Origin: an uncultured Acidobacteriota bacterium
GTDB lineage: Bacteria; Acidobacteriota; Vicinamibacteria; Vicinamibacterales; CAVVIG01
Reading direction: 5' to 3'
Assembly (NCBI GenBank): GCA_902825985.1
Contig: CADEDC010000001.1
Span: 22,398-73,066, forward strand
DNA length: 50,669 bases
Position 1 is the first letter of the stretch, and every line of letters starts with the position of its first letter. Below the pieces are notes generated by a model. That model was not told where the DNA came from. It did no database searches and saw only the letters and a list, made by a program, of their open reading frames with translations. Both the position numbers and the translations under genes were made by a program. This document shows, piece after piece, positions 15,905 through 24,994 of this stretch.

Positions 15905-18900
15905 ATGGTCGTGCGTGTGCTTGCGTCAGTGTCCGCGGCGGCCCGTCTCGATGCGGTCGTCGAACTCCTCGCGGCCCGGTCTCCGGGGTCCGAATGTCTG
16001 ATCGTCGCCGCGTCCCGCGGGGCGGCCGACGACGTGGCGCGCCGCGTCGCGCGACAGGTCGGCGCGACGTTCGGCCTGACGCGCTTCAGCTTCTCCGAAC
16101 TCGCCGCCCGCCTGGCCTCGTCGACCCCGGGCGACACCCCGCGCATCATCGGCTCGCCGGCCGGCGCGCAGGCCGCCGCGGCGCGTGCCGCGTTCGACGC
16201 GGTGGCGGCGCACGAACTCGCCTACCTGGCCCCGGTGGCCACCCTCCCGGGCTTTCCGACGGCGCTGGCGCGAACGCTGCACGAACTGCGGCTCGCCCGT
16301 GTCGACGGCCGGGCGCTGGCCGACGGCGCGCCGGTGGCGGTCGATCTGGCGCGGTTGCTGGCGCGGGTGGAGCACCAGCTGGCCGACGCGTCGGTGCTCG
16401 ACCGTGCGGCGCTGTTCGAACGGGCGGCAGCGGCCTGCGCCACAGGCTCGTCGCGCTGGGTGGGCATGCCGGTCGTGCTGCTCGACGTCCCGCTCGATGC
16501 CGAGGCCGAAGCCGGCTTCGCGCGCGCCCTGCTGAGGCGCGCGGCGACCGCCGCCGTCACGGTGCCGTCGGGTGACGACCGCACGCTGGCGGCGCTCGCG
16601 TCCGCCGGCGCCGCGGTCGAGACGCTCGACGACCAGGCGTCATCGGCGTCCGACCTCTGGCATCTCCGCCGCTTCATCTTCACCACGGAGCGACCGCCTG
16701 TCCGCGACCGGGCCGGCGACGTCCACCTGTTCTCGGCGCCCGGGGAAGGGCGGGAGGCGGTCGAGATCGTCCGGCGATTGCTGGATGAAGCCGCTGGCGG
16801 CGTGCCATTCGACGAGATGGCGGTATTCCTCCGTGCGCCGCAGCAATACCTCGGTCTGCTGGAGCACGCATGCGCCCGGGCCGACGTACCGGTCTACTTC
16901 GACCGTGGCACCCGGCGACCGGATCCGGCCGGCCGCGCCTTCCTGGCGCTGCTGGCGTGCGCCACGGAGGGGTTATCCGCGCGCCGGTTCGACGAATACC
17001 TGTCGCTCGGTCAGGTGCCTCGAGTCGGCGAGACGGCGGCCAACGACCGGGCGCTCGCCGAGCCGGTGCCGCCGCGCGACGAGCTGTTCGGTGTCTACGA
17101 ACGGCTCGACACCGACGCGCCGTCCGGCGACGGCGACGCGGTCGTCGGTGAGCCGCTGCCGGCGGCCGGCGAACCGGGCGCCGACAGCGACGACGACGCC
17201 GTCGTCTACGGCACGCTGCGGGCTCCGTGGAAGTGGGAAGAGCTCATCGTCGAGTCCGCGGTCATCGCCGGTCGCGATCGCCCGGATGGCGCGGCGCGCT
17301 GGCGTCGCCGGCTGCGCGGGCTCAAGGGCGAGTTCGAGACCCGGCTCGCCGCGGTGCTGCGTGACGACCCGGAATCGGGCCGGGCGCACCACCTGCGGCG
17401 CGACCTGGTCAATCTCGCGCATCTCACGACGTTCGCGCTGCCGATCATCGAGCAGCTCGCCGACTGGCCCGACACCGCATCGTGGGGGGAATGGCTGGAG
17501 CGTTTCACCCGTCTGGCGGCGCGCGCCCTGAAGCGGCCAACCCGCGTGCAGCAGTTGCTAGCCGAACTGCGGCCGATGGCGGCGGTGAGCGGTGTGACGC
17601 TCGACGAAGCGGCACGGGTGCTCCACGATCGCCTGGCGACGCTCGAGTGGGAGCCACCGGCGCGCCGCTACGGCCGCGTGTTCGTCGGCACGCCCCACCA
17701 GGCCCGCGGCCGGGTCTTCCGGGTGGTGTTCGTGCCGGGCCTCGCCGAACGTGTCGTGCCGCAACGGCCGCGCGAGGATCCGCTGTTGCTCGACGAACGG
17801 CGGGACGAGCTCGCCGCTGCTGCCGGCCTGCTGCGCCAGGACGATCGGGCCCGCGCCGAACGGCTGCTGTTGAAGGTGGCCATCGGGGCTGCGGGCGAGC
17901 GCGTCTACCTGTCGTATCCCCGTCTCGACAGCAACGCCGAGGGGCGGGCGCGCGTCCCGTCGTTCTACGCCCTGGACGTCATGCGCGCGATCACCGGGCG
18001 CGTGCCAGACCACCGCGTGTTGGCACGCGACGCGGCCGAAGACGCCGGGGCGAGTCTCGGCTGGCCGGCGCCGGCCGATCCGGACCGCGCCATCGACGAC
18101 CTCGAGCACGATCTCGCCGTCCTGCGACCGCTGCTCGACGCGCGCGACATCGCCGCCGTGAAGGGCCGCGCCCACTACATGCTCGGCCTCAATCCGGCGC
18201 TGCAGCGGTCGATTACCGGCCGCTGGCTGCGTGACAAGAAGCCCTGGTCGAAGAGCGACGGACTGGTGGCGACCTCGCCGTTGCTGGCGCCGCACCTGGC
18301 GGCGCAGCGCCTCGGGGCGCGCCCGTACTCGCTGTCGGCCCTGCAGCGCTTCGCGACCTGCCCGTATCAGTTCCTGCTCGGGGCGATGTTGCGGCTCGAG
18401 CCGTGGAGTGAACCCGAGCCGCTGGTCCGTCTGGATGCGCTGACGCGCGGCTCCCTGTATCACGCCGTCCAGGCCGACTTCCAGCGTGAGATGCACGCGC
18501 GCGGTGCCCTGCCGATGGACGCGTCGCGCGTCGCCGAGGCGGTGACGCTGCTCGAGGCGATCCTCGAACGCGTCGCCGGCGAGTACCACGAGACGCTGGC
18601 CCCCGCCATCGAACGCGTCTGGCACGACGAGATCGCCGACCTGCGGCGCGATCTCTCGATCTGGGTGCAGCGGATGGCCGACGAACGGGAATGGGTTCCA
18701 GAGTACTTCGAGTGGAGTTTCGGCCTGAAGCATCAGCCGGCGGATCAGACCCGCGACCCGCGCAGCTCGCCCGATCCGGTGACGGTCGCCGACCGGTTCG
18801 TCCTGCGCGGATCGGTGGATCTCATCGAACGGCACCATCGGCTCGACGTGCTGCGCGTGACCGACCACAAGACCGGGCGCAACCGATCGAACCCCGATCT

Positions 18901-19246
18901 CGTGGTCGGCGGCGGCACCACCCTGCAGCCGGTGCTCTACAGTCTGGTGGTCGAACAGGCGCTGCAAAAGAAGGTGGTGTCCGGCCGGCTCTACTACAGC
19001 ACCACCGCCGGCGGCTTCGCCGACAAGGCGATCGACGTGAACGACTACACCCGCGGCCAGGGCATCGCCGTGCTGACGATCATCGACCGCGCGGTGGAGC
19101 AGGGCTTCCTGGTGGCGGCGCCGGCCGAGCGGGCCTGTGCCTGGTGCGATTTCCGCCCGGTGTGCGGACCGCACGAACAGGAGCGGGCGGCCCGCAAGGC
19201 CAGCGATCGGCTGGGCGACCTCGACGCCCTGAGGTCGATGCGATGA
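15905..19246 (+). CDS. addB: AddB-type subunit of the AddAB helicase-nuclease
   Basis: The product is 1113 aa. The ATG at 15905 has GGAGG five bases upstream. The N-terminal region has the helicase-like layout of AddB but no Walker A (the site reads 'LIVAASRGAADDVA'), so the helicase motor is inactive, as in many AddB proteins. The C-terminal RecB-family nuclease is intact: D972 in 'GSVDLIE', D987 and K989 in 'VTDHKTG'. Four cysteines, C819 ('FATCPYQF') and C1078, C1081, C1087 ('CAWCDFRPVC'), match the iron-sulfur cluster that staples this nuclease domain. With AddA it would resect double-strand breaks for RecA loading. The stop overlaps the addA start by 4 bases. Confidence 0.87.
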   Translation: MVVRVLASVSAAARLDAVVELLAARSPGSECLIVAASRGAADDVARRVARQVGATFGLTRFSFSELAARLASSTPGDTPRIIGSPAGAQAAAARAAFDAVAAHELAYLAPVATLPGFPTALARTLHELRLARVDGRALADGAPVAVDLARLLARVEHQLADASVLDRAALFERAAAACATGSSRWVGMPVVLLDVPLDAEAEAGFARALLRRAATAAVTVPSGDDRTLAALASAGAAVETLDDQASSASDLWHLRRFIFTTERPPVRDRAGDVHLFSAPGEGREAVEIVRRLLDEAAGGVPFDEMAVFLRAPQQYLGLLEHACARADVPVYFDRGTRRPDPAGRAFLALLACATEGLSARRFDEYLSLGQVPRVGETAANDRALAEPVPPRDELFGVYERLDTDAPSGDGDAVVGEPLPAAGEPGADSDDDAVVYGTLRAPWKWEELIVESAVIAGRDRPDGAARWRRRLRGLKGEFETRLAAVLRDDPESGRAHHLRRDLVNLAHLTTFALPIIEQLADWPDTASWGEWLERFTRLAARALKRPTRVQQLLAELRPMAAVSGVTLDEAARVLHDRLATLEWEPPARRYGRVFVGTPHQARGRVFRVVFVPGLAERVVPQRPREDPLLLDERRDELAAAAGLLRQDDRARAERLLLKVAIGAAGERVYLSYPRLDSNAEGRARVPSFYALDVMRAITGRVPDHRVLARDAAEDAGASLGWPAPADPDRAIDDLEHDLAVLRPLLDARDIAAVKGRAHYMLGLNPALQRSITGRWLRDKKPWSKSDGLVATSPLLAPHLAAQRLGARPYSLSALQRFATCPYQFLLGAMLRLEPWSEPEPLVRLDALTRGSLYHAVQADFQREMHARGALPMDASRVAEAVTLLEAILERVAGEYHETLAPAIERVWHDEIADLRRDLSIWVQRMADEREWVPEYFEWSFGLKHQPADQTRDPRSSPDPVTVADRFVLRGSVDLIERHHRLDVLRVTDHKTGRNRSNPDLVVGGGTTLQPVLYSLVVEQALQKKVVSGRLYYSTTAGGFADKAIDVNDYTRGQGIAVLTIIDRAVEQGFLVAAPAERACAWCDFRPVCGPHEQERAARKASDRLGDLDALRSMR

Positions 19247-22200
19247 GCGTCCTGCCGTTCAAGCGTCCGGACGCCGCGCCACCAGCCGACAGTGACGCCC
19301 GCGAGGCCATCAGCCACGACCTCGATGCCACCCTGATCGTCGAGGCGGCGGCCGGCACCGGCAAGACGACCGAGCTCGTCAACCGCATCCTCCGCGTCCT
19401 CGAGACCGGTCGCGCGACGATCGACGGCATCGTGGCGGTCACGTTCACCGAGAAGGCGGCCGGCGAGCTCAAGCTGCGGCTGCGCGAATCGCTCGAACTG
19501 CGGCGGGCGAAGGCCGACGACGAGGTGCGGAGCCGCCTCGACACGGCGCTTGGCAAGCTCGAGGAGGCGCACGTCAACACCATTCACGGCTTCTGCGCCG
19601 ACCTGCTGCGCGAGCGGCCGGTCGAGGCGCGCGTCGACCCGCTGTTCGCCGTCCTCACCGACCCGCAGTCGGACCGCCTCTACGACCGCGCCTTCCGCCG
19701 CTGGTTGCAGGACGTCCTGCGCGATCCGCCCGACGGCGTTCGGCGCGCGCTGCGGCGCGCGTCGGCGCCGTCGTTCGGGGCGGCCGCAGGCCCGAATGAC
19801 GACGGTCCGATCGGCCGGCTGCGCTCGGCCGGTCGCGCGATCGCCGAGGCGCGCGACTATCCGGCGCCCTGGCGTCGGGAGCTGTTCGATCGCATCCCGG
19901 AGATCACCCGGCTGGTCGGCGCGCTGCACGACCTCGCCGAGCTGTCGGCGCGGCCGTCCAACCCGCGTGACAGCCTGTTCAGCGATCTCGATGCGCTGCG
20001 ACGCCTGAGCCGGCAGATCCGGCTCGAAGAGGGCTTCGGCAATCACGATCACGACGGCTGGGAGTCGCGCCTGGTCGACCTCGTGCGTGACAAGGGCTTC
20101 GCGCGGACCCGCAAGGGAAGCGGCTACAAGTACGGCGCCGGCGTCACGCGGACCGACCTGCTGGCGGCGCGCGACGCGCTGTTCCGCGACTTGCAGCAGT
20201 TCAGGAAGGCCGCCGACGCCGATCTCGCCGCGCGGCTCCATGACGAACTGAAGGACGCGACGGCACGCTACGAGACGCTGAAGTTCTCGACCGGGACGCT
20301 CGATTTCACCGACCTGCTGGCCCGCACCCGCGACATGATCCGCGACGACGGCGTCGTCCGGCATCATCTGCAGCGGAAGTTCCAGCGGATCTTCATCGAT
20401 GAGTTCCAGGATACCGATCCGCTGCAGGCCGAGATCCTGCTGCTGTTGGCGGCCGCCGATCCCGGGGCGAGCGACTATCGTCACGCCCGGCCGGTGCCGG
20501 GCAAGCTGTTCATCGTCGGCGATCCGAAGCAGTCGATCTACCGGTTCCGCGGCACCGACGTCCAGACCTACTGGCAGGTGAGCCGGCACGTGGAGCAGCA
20601 CGGCGGCCGGCGCCTGCAGTTGACGACCAGCTTCCGCAGCCTGCCGAACATCCAGCGCTTCGTGAACGCGGCGTTCCGCGGCGAGATGGGGGCCGACGAG
20701 CGGGCGCTGCAGCCCGACTACGTCGCGTTGTCGGAGGCTCGCGCCGCCGCGGACGCGCAGCCGTCGGTGGTGGCGTTGCCGGTGCCGCGGCCGTATTCCG
20801 AGCGCGGCGTGATGCGGCGCGTCTCGGCCTGGGCGGTGGAGAAGTCGTTGCCGGACGCGGTGGCAGCCTACATCGCGTGGCTCGTCGAGCCGGCGCGCGG
20901 CTGGCACGTCGCCGAGCGCGATGGCGACGGTGTCGAGCACCAGGTGCCGATCCAGGCGCGGCACATCGCGATTCTGTTCCGTCGCTTCAGCAGCTTCGGC
21001 GAGGACGTGACGCGGCCCTACGTCAATGCGATCGAGGCCAGGGGCATCCCGCATCTGCTGGTCGGCGGCAAGGCCTTCCACGGCCGGGAGGAAGTGGAGG
21101 CGATTCGCGCCGCGCTCGCCGCCATCGAATGGCCGGATGACGAACTGTCGGTGTTCGCCACGCTGCGCGGCTCGCTGTTCGCCGTCGAGGATGCCCACCT
21201 GTTCGAGTACAAGTCGCGATTCGGCGGCCTGCACCCGTTCCGGATTCCGCGCGAGCTCGGCGGCAGCTCGGGACAGGAGCTGGCGCTGTCGGCCGAGCAG
21301 ACCTCGCACCTGGTGCCGATTGCCGAGGCGTTGCGGCTGCTGCAGGACCTGCACCGCCGGCGCAACTACCGGCCGGTGGCCGACACGATTGGCCGCCTGC
21401 TCACCGAGACCCGCGCGCACGTCGGATTCATCCTCCGCCCGGCCGGCGAGCAGGCCCTGGCCAACGTCCTGCACGTCGCCGAACTCGCGCGTCAATACGA
21501 AGCGACGGGCGGCATCTCGTTCCGCGGCTTCATCGAGGAGCTTCGGACCGCAGCCGAGAGCGAGGCGGCGGAGGCGCCGATTCTCGAGGAGTCGAGCGAC
21601 GGCGTCCGGATCATGACCGTGCACAAGGCCAAGGGGCTCGAGTTCCCGGTCGTCATCCTCGCCGATCTCACGTGCCGGATGAGCCGCGCGGATGCGACGC
21701 GCTACGTGGACGCGGCGCGCGGCCTGTGCGCGATCAAGCTCGCCGGGTGGGCACCGCACGAACTGCACGACCATGAGGCGGAGGAGGTGGCCCGTGATCA
21801 GGCCGAAGGCGTGCGGCTCGCCTACGTGGCGGCGACGCGCGCCCGCGATCTGCTGGTGGTGCCGGCGGTCGGTGACGAGCCGTGGGAAGGCGGCTGGCTG
21901 TCGCCGCTGAACCGCGCCCTCTACCCGCCGGTGGCGACGCGCCGCCAGCCGGCGCGGGCGCCGCAGTGTCCCGCCTTCAAGTCGAAGGACACCGTGCTCG
22001 CACGACCGAACGACGAGCCGGCGTCGACGACGACGGTGGCGCCCGGACTCCACCAGCTGGCGGACGAAGGCGGCTATTCGGTGGTGTGGTGGGACCCGAG
22101 CGCCCTGCAGCTCGAGGCGCCACCGCCGCTCGGACTTCGCCGCGCGGACCTGGTGATGAAGGACGTCGCGACCGCCGTCGTCGCCGGCGACCGCGGCCGC

Positions 22201-22821
22201 TACGATCGCTGGCGGCTGGCGCGTGCCGATGCCCGCGCCCGCGGCGCCGAGCCGTCGCTGACGGTCGCCACGGTCCGCGAGCGCACCGATCCGGGCGGCG
22301 CGCACGGCGGGCTGGCGGCACTCGCGGTCGACGGTGAGGCGGTCACCATCGTCGATCTGTCGGCGACCGACGAGTACGGGGCCGGTGGCGCGGCGTTCGG
22401 CACCCTCGTCCACGCCGTCCTGGCGCAGGCGTCCTTCGACGCGACGCCCGCGGCACTCGCGGCCCTGGCCGGCGCCGAAGCGACGGTGCTCGGGCTGTCG
22501 CCGGTCGACGCCGCGATCGCGGCGCGCAAGGCCGGGCGCGTGCTCGGCCACGAGTTGATGCGGCGGGCCGCCGCTGCGGCGGTGCGCGGCGCCTGCCGGC
22601 GTGAAACGCCGGTGACCATGCGGCTGCCTGACGGCACCGTGATGGAGGGTGTGGTCGACCTCGCGTTCGAGGAGGACGGGCGCTGGACCGTGGTGGACTA
22701 CAAGACCGACCGTGAACTTGCCGGCGCCGAGGATGCCTATCGCCGTCAGGTGGCGGCCTACGCGGCCGCGGTGGCGGCGGCCATGGGAACGCCGGCGAAC
22801 GGCGTGCTGGTGCGCACCTGA
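19243..22821 (+). CDS. addA: AddA-type helicase-nuclease subunit (UvrD/RecB family)
   Basis: The product is 1192 aa. Superfamily 1 helicase motifs are all visible: Walker A 'EAAAGTGKTTELV' (K41), motif Ia 'VTFTEKAAGELK', Walker B 'FIDEFQDTDPLQ' (D386, E387), motif III 'FIVGDPKQSIYRFRGT', motif V 'MTVHKAKGLEFPVV' and motif VI 'LAYVAATRARDLLVV'. The C-terminal nuclease carries D1139 ('GVVDLAF') and D1152-Y-K1154 ('VVDYKTD'). Both AddA and AddB therefore keep a nuclease site, the standard two-nuclease AddAB plan for cutting each DNA strand. The gene is coupled to addB by an ATGA overlap and to the exonuclease gene by TGATG. Confidence 0.92.
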   Translation: MSVLPFKRPDAAPPADSDAREAISHDLDATLIVEAAAGTGKTTELVNRILRVLETGRATIDGIVAVTFTEKAAGELKLRLRESLELRRAKADDEVRSRLDTALGKLEEAHVNTIHGFCADLLRERPVEARVDPLFAVLTDPQSDRLYDRAFRRWLQDVLRDPPDGVRRALRRASAPSFGAAAGPNDDGPIGRLRSAGRAIAEARDYPAPWRRELFDRIPEITRLVGALHDLAELSARPSNPRDSLFSDLDALRRLSRQIRLEEGFGNHDHDGWESRLVDLVRDKGFARTRKGSGYKYGAGVTRTDLLAARDALFRDLQQFRKAADADLAARLHDELKDATARYETLKFSTGTLDFTDLLARTRDMIRDDGVVRHHLQRKFQRIFIDEFQDTDPLQAEILLLLAAADPGASDYRHARPVPGKLFIVGDPKQSIYRFRGTDVQTYWQVSRHVEQHGGRRLQLTTSFRSLPNIQRFVNAAFRGEMGADERALQPDYVALSEARAAADAQPSVVALPVPRPYSERGVMRRVSAWAVEKSLPDAVAAYIAWLVEPARGWHVAERDGDGVEHQVPIQARHIAILFRRFSSFGEDVTRPYVNAIEARGIPHLLVGGKAFHGREEVEAIRAALAAIEWPDDELSVFATLRGSLFAVEDAHLFEYKSRFGGLHPFRIPRELGGSSGQELALSAEQTSHLVPIAEALRLLQDLHRRRNYRPVADTIGRLLTETRAHVGFILRPAGEQALANVLHVAELARQYEATGGISFRGFIEELRTAAESEAAEAPILEESSDGVRIMTVHKAKGLEFPVVILADLTCRMSRADATRYVDAARGLCAIKLAGWAPHELHDHEAEEVARDQAEGVRLAYVAATRARDLLVVPAVGDEPWEGGWLSPLNRALYPPVATRRQPARAPQCPAFKSKDTVLARPNDEPASTTTVAPGLHQLADEGGYSVVWWDPSALQLEAPPPLGLRRADLVMKDVATAVVAGDRGRYDRWRLARADARARGAEPSLTVATVRERTDPGGAHGGLAALAVDGEAVTIVDLSATDEYGAGGAAFGTLVHAVLAQASFDATPAALAALAGAEATVLGLSPVDAAIAARKAGRVLGHELMRRAAAAAVRGACRRETPVTMRLPDGTVMEGVVDLAFEEDGRWTVVDYKTDRELAGAEDAYRRQVAAYAAAVAAAMGTPANGVLVRT

Positions 22822-23723
22822 TGGACATCCACCTCGTCGACGGGACCTACGAGCTCTTCCGCCACTACCATGCGATGCCGTCGACGAAGGACGCCGATGG
22901 TCGTGAAGTGGCGGCTGTCCGCGGCGTCGTCGCCTCGCTGTTGTCGATGTTCCAGCAGGGCGCGACGCACGTGGCGGTCGCGACCGACCACGTCATCGAA
23001 TCGTTCCGCAACCGGCTGTGGCGCGGCTACAAGACGAGCGCCGGCATCGAGCCTGACCTGCTCGGCCAGTTCCCGCTGCTCGAAGAGGCGATCGCCGCGC
23101 TCGGCATCCCCGTATGGCCGATGGTCGAGTTCGAAGCCGACGATGCCCTGGCGGCCGGCGCGGCGCAAGCCGCCGCCGACCCGCGCGTCGAGCGCGTGGT
23201 CATCTGCACGCCGGACAAGGATCTGGCGCAATCGGTCCGCGGCACGCGTGTCGTCCAGCTGAATCGCCGGACGCGTGAACTGCGCGACGAAGCCGGTGTC
23301 GTCGCCAGGTTCGGTGTGCCGCCGTCGTCGATACCGGATTACCTGGCGCTGGTCGGTGACAGCGCCGATGGCTACCCGGGTCTCGACGGCTGGGGCGCGA
23401 AGTCGGCGGCCGCGGTGCTGGCCCGCTTCGGACATCTGGAGGCCATCCCCGAGGACTGGCGCGAATGGCACGTGAACGCCACGCGACCGGGCCCGCTGGC
23501 GACCGTGCTGTCCCGCGACCGTCGGCTGGCGTTCCTGTTCCGCGACCTCGCGACGCTGCGAACCGACATTCCGCTGTTCGCGGCCGTCGATGAGCTCGAG
23601 TGGCACGGGCCGACCGAGGCGTTCCCGCCGCTGGCGCAGCGGCTCGATGCCCGGGCATCGGCCGCGGGCGCCGCGCCGCCTGTCCGGACGGCGCGGCTGC
23701 GCCGCCCGGCGGACGCATCGTGA
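22821..23723 (+). CDS. 5'-3' exonuclease / flap endonuclease-like protein
   Basis: The product is 300 aa, the FEN/PIN-fold nuclease found as the N-terminal domain of DNA polymerase I or as a stand-alone enzyme. Acidic metal-binding clusters appear in order: D7 ('HLVDGTYELF'), 'EFEADDALAAG', 'ICTPDKDLAQ', and the helix-hairpin-helix region 'LVGDSADGYPGLDGWGAKSA'. No polymerase domain follows. The ATG shares one base with the addA stop, and the stop overlaps the next gene by 4 bases, so it belongs to a coupled DNA-repair operon. Likely removes 5' flaps or RNA primers, or helps process breaks together with AddAB. The family is certain; the in vivo role is inferred from position. Confidence 0.85.
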   Translation: MDIHLVDGTYELFRHYHAMPSTKDADGREVAAVRGVVASLLSMFQQGATHVAVATDHVIESFRNRLWRGYKTSAGIEPDLLGQFPLLEEAIAALGIPVWPMVEFEADDALAAGAAQAAADPRVERVVICTPDKDLAQSVRGTRVVQLNRRTRELRDEAGVVARFGVPPSSIPDYLALVGDSADGYPGLDGWGAKSAAAVLARFGHLEAIPEDWREWHVNATRPGPLATVLSRDRRLAFLFRDLATLRTDIPLFAAVDELEWHGPTEAFPPLAQRLDARASAAGAAPPVRTARLRRPADAS

Positions 23724-24910
23724 GCGCGGATCGCCAGATCTGCCGTCATGAAGGCGTGTGCGGCGGCTGCGGCCTGCAGGCGATGCCCTATGCCGAGCAG
23801 CTCACGCGCAAGACCGAGGCGCTGCGGGCCCGGCTGCCGGCTGCGGCGTGGCCCGTTGGCGCCGGGCCGCTCTTCCTGCCGGTGTTCGACGACGATCCGT
23901 GGCACTTCCGTCAGAAAGTGACCTTCGTCTTCGGCGTCGGGGCCGACGGCCGTCAGTTGACCATGGGGCACTACGCCCGCGGCTCGCAGCGCGTCGTTGC
24001 CGTCGCCGAGTGCCCGGTGCACAGCGCCCGCGGCAACCGGATCGCCTTCGCGCTGCGCGATCGCCTTGCCGCCGCCCGGATCACCGCCGCCGGACCGGCC
24101 CTCACCGGCATCGTCCGGCACCTGCTCGTCCGCGCGACCTCCGACGATCGCGACGCCGTGGCGATGCTCGTCGTCACGCGGAACGACAAGGCGTTGCGGC
24201 GGCCGGTGCGTGCGCTGCTCGCGTCTGCCGACCGGCCCGACGGGTTCTTCATCAACGTTCACGATGAACCGGGGCCGTACATGGTCGGGCGCGAGACGCT
24301 CAAGATCGACGGCCACGCGCAGATCCGCGAGCGGGTGGGCGGCTTGTGGTACCTGGTCTCGCCGACCGCGTTCTTCCAGACGAACGTGCGGGCGGCGGAG
24401 GCACTGCAGCGCCAGGCGCTCGAGTGGATCGGGGACGCCGGGCTCTCCGGCCGCCGTGTCCTCGACCTCTACGCCGGCAGTGGCCTCTTCTCGCTGCCGC
24501 TCGCCGCACGCGGTGCGTCGGTCGTGGCGGTCGAAGAGAATCGGCGAGCCGTCGCCGACGCGCAGGCCAATCTGCGATTGAACCGCCTGCCGTCGTCAGC
24601 CGTGCGCTTTCTCGCCTCGCCGGTCGAGGCGGCGCTGGCCCAGGTCGTCCGCGAGCCGTGGGACGTCGTGGTCATCGATCCGCCGCGCCAGGGCTGTCCT
24701 GCGGCGGTGCTCGATGGCATCTTCCGGCGCATCGCGCCACAACGCGCGGTCTACGTGTCGTGCAACCCTGAGGCGCTGGCCGACGAACTGCCGCGCATCC
24801 TGGCGGCCGGCTATGCCGTCGCCGCCCTTCGGGCGGTCGACATGTTTCCCCACACCGACCATGTCGAGACCGCCGTCTTGCTGACCCGGCAGGCGAGCCG
24901 GCGGCGCTGA
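23720..24910 (+). CDS. RlmD/TrmA-type RNA (uracil-5-) methyltransferase
   Basis: The product is 396 aa with a GTG start overlapping the previous stop (GTGA). Cysteines C8, C14, C17 and C98 form the usual 4Fe-4S pattern of RlmD-like enzymes. The methyltransferase half shows 'FFQTN', the SAM motif 'DLYAGSGLFSLPLA', 'VVIDPPRQG', and the catalytic 'YVSCNP' (C348), followed by 'VDMFPHTDHVE'. The N-terminal TRAM RNA-binding domain common in this family is absent, because the cluster cysteines start almost at residue 1. It should methylate a uracil in rRNA or tRNA. Its coupling to DNA-repair genes looks like a shared transcript rather than a shared pathway. Confidence 0.88.
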   Translation: MSADRQICRHEGVCGGCGLQAMPYAEQLTRKTEALRARLPAAAWPVGAGPLFLPVFDDDPWHFRQKVTFVFGVGADGRQLTMGHYARGSQRVVAVAECPVHSARGNRIAFALRDRLAAARITAAGPALTGIVRHLLVRATSDDRDAVAMLVVTRNDKALRRPVRALLASADRPDGFFINVHDEPGPYMVGRETLKIDGHAQIRERVGGLWYLVSPTAFFQTNVRAAEALQRQALEWIGDAGLSGRRVLDLYAGSGLFSLPLAARGASVVAVEENRRAVADAQANLRLNRLPSSAVRFLASPVEAALAQVVREPWDVVVIDPPRQGCPAAVLDGIFRRIAPQRAVYVSCNPEALADELPRILAAGYAVAALRAVDMFPHTDHVETAVLLTRQASRRR

Positions 24911-24994
24911 CGCGTCCCCGACGAAAGTGACGACACAATTGCCGCTTGCGCCGCCGGGCGGCGCCTGCCGACAATACCCGCAGGAGACAGCCAC

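Noticed and set aside
19045..22551. A 1168-codon open frame antisense to addA
   Set aside because: Arg/Asp/Gly/His-rich composition with no motifs; the typical third-position shadow of a high-GC gene, while the plus strand shows every helicase motif.
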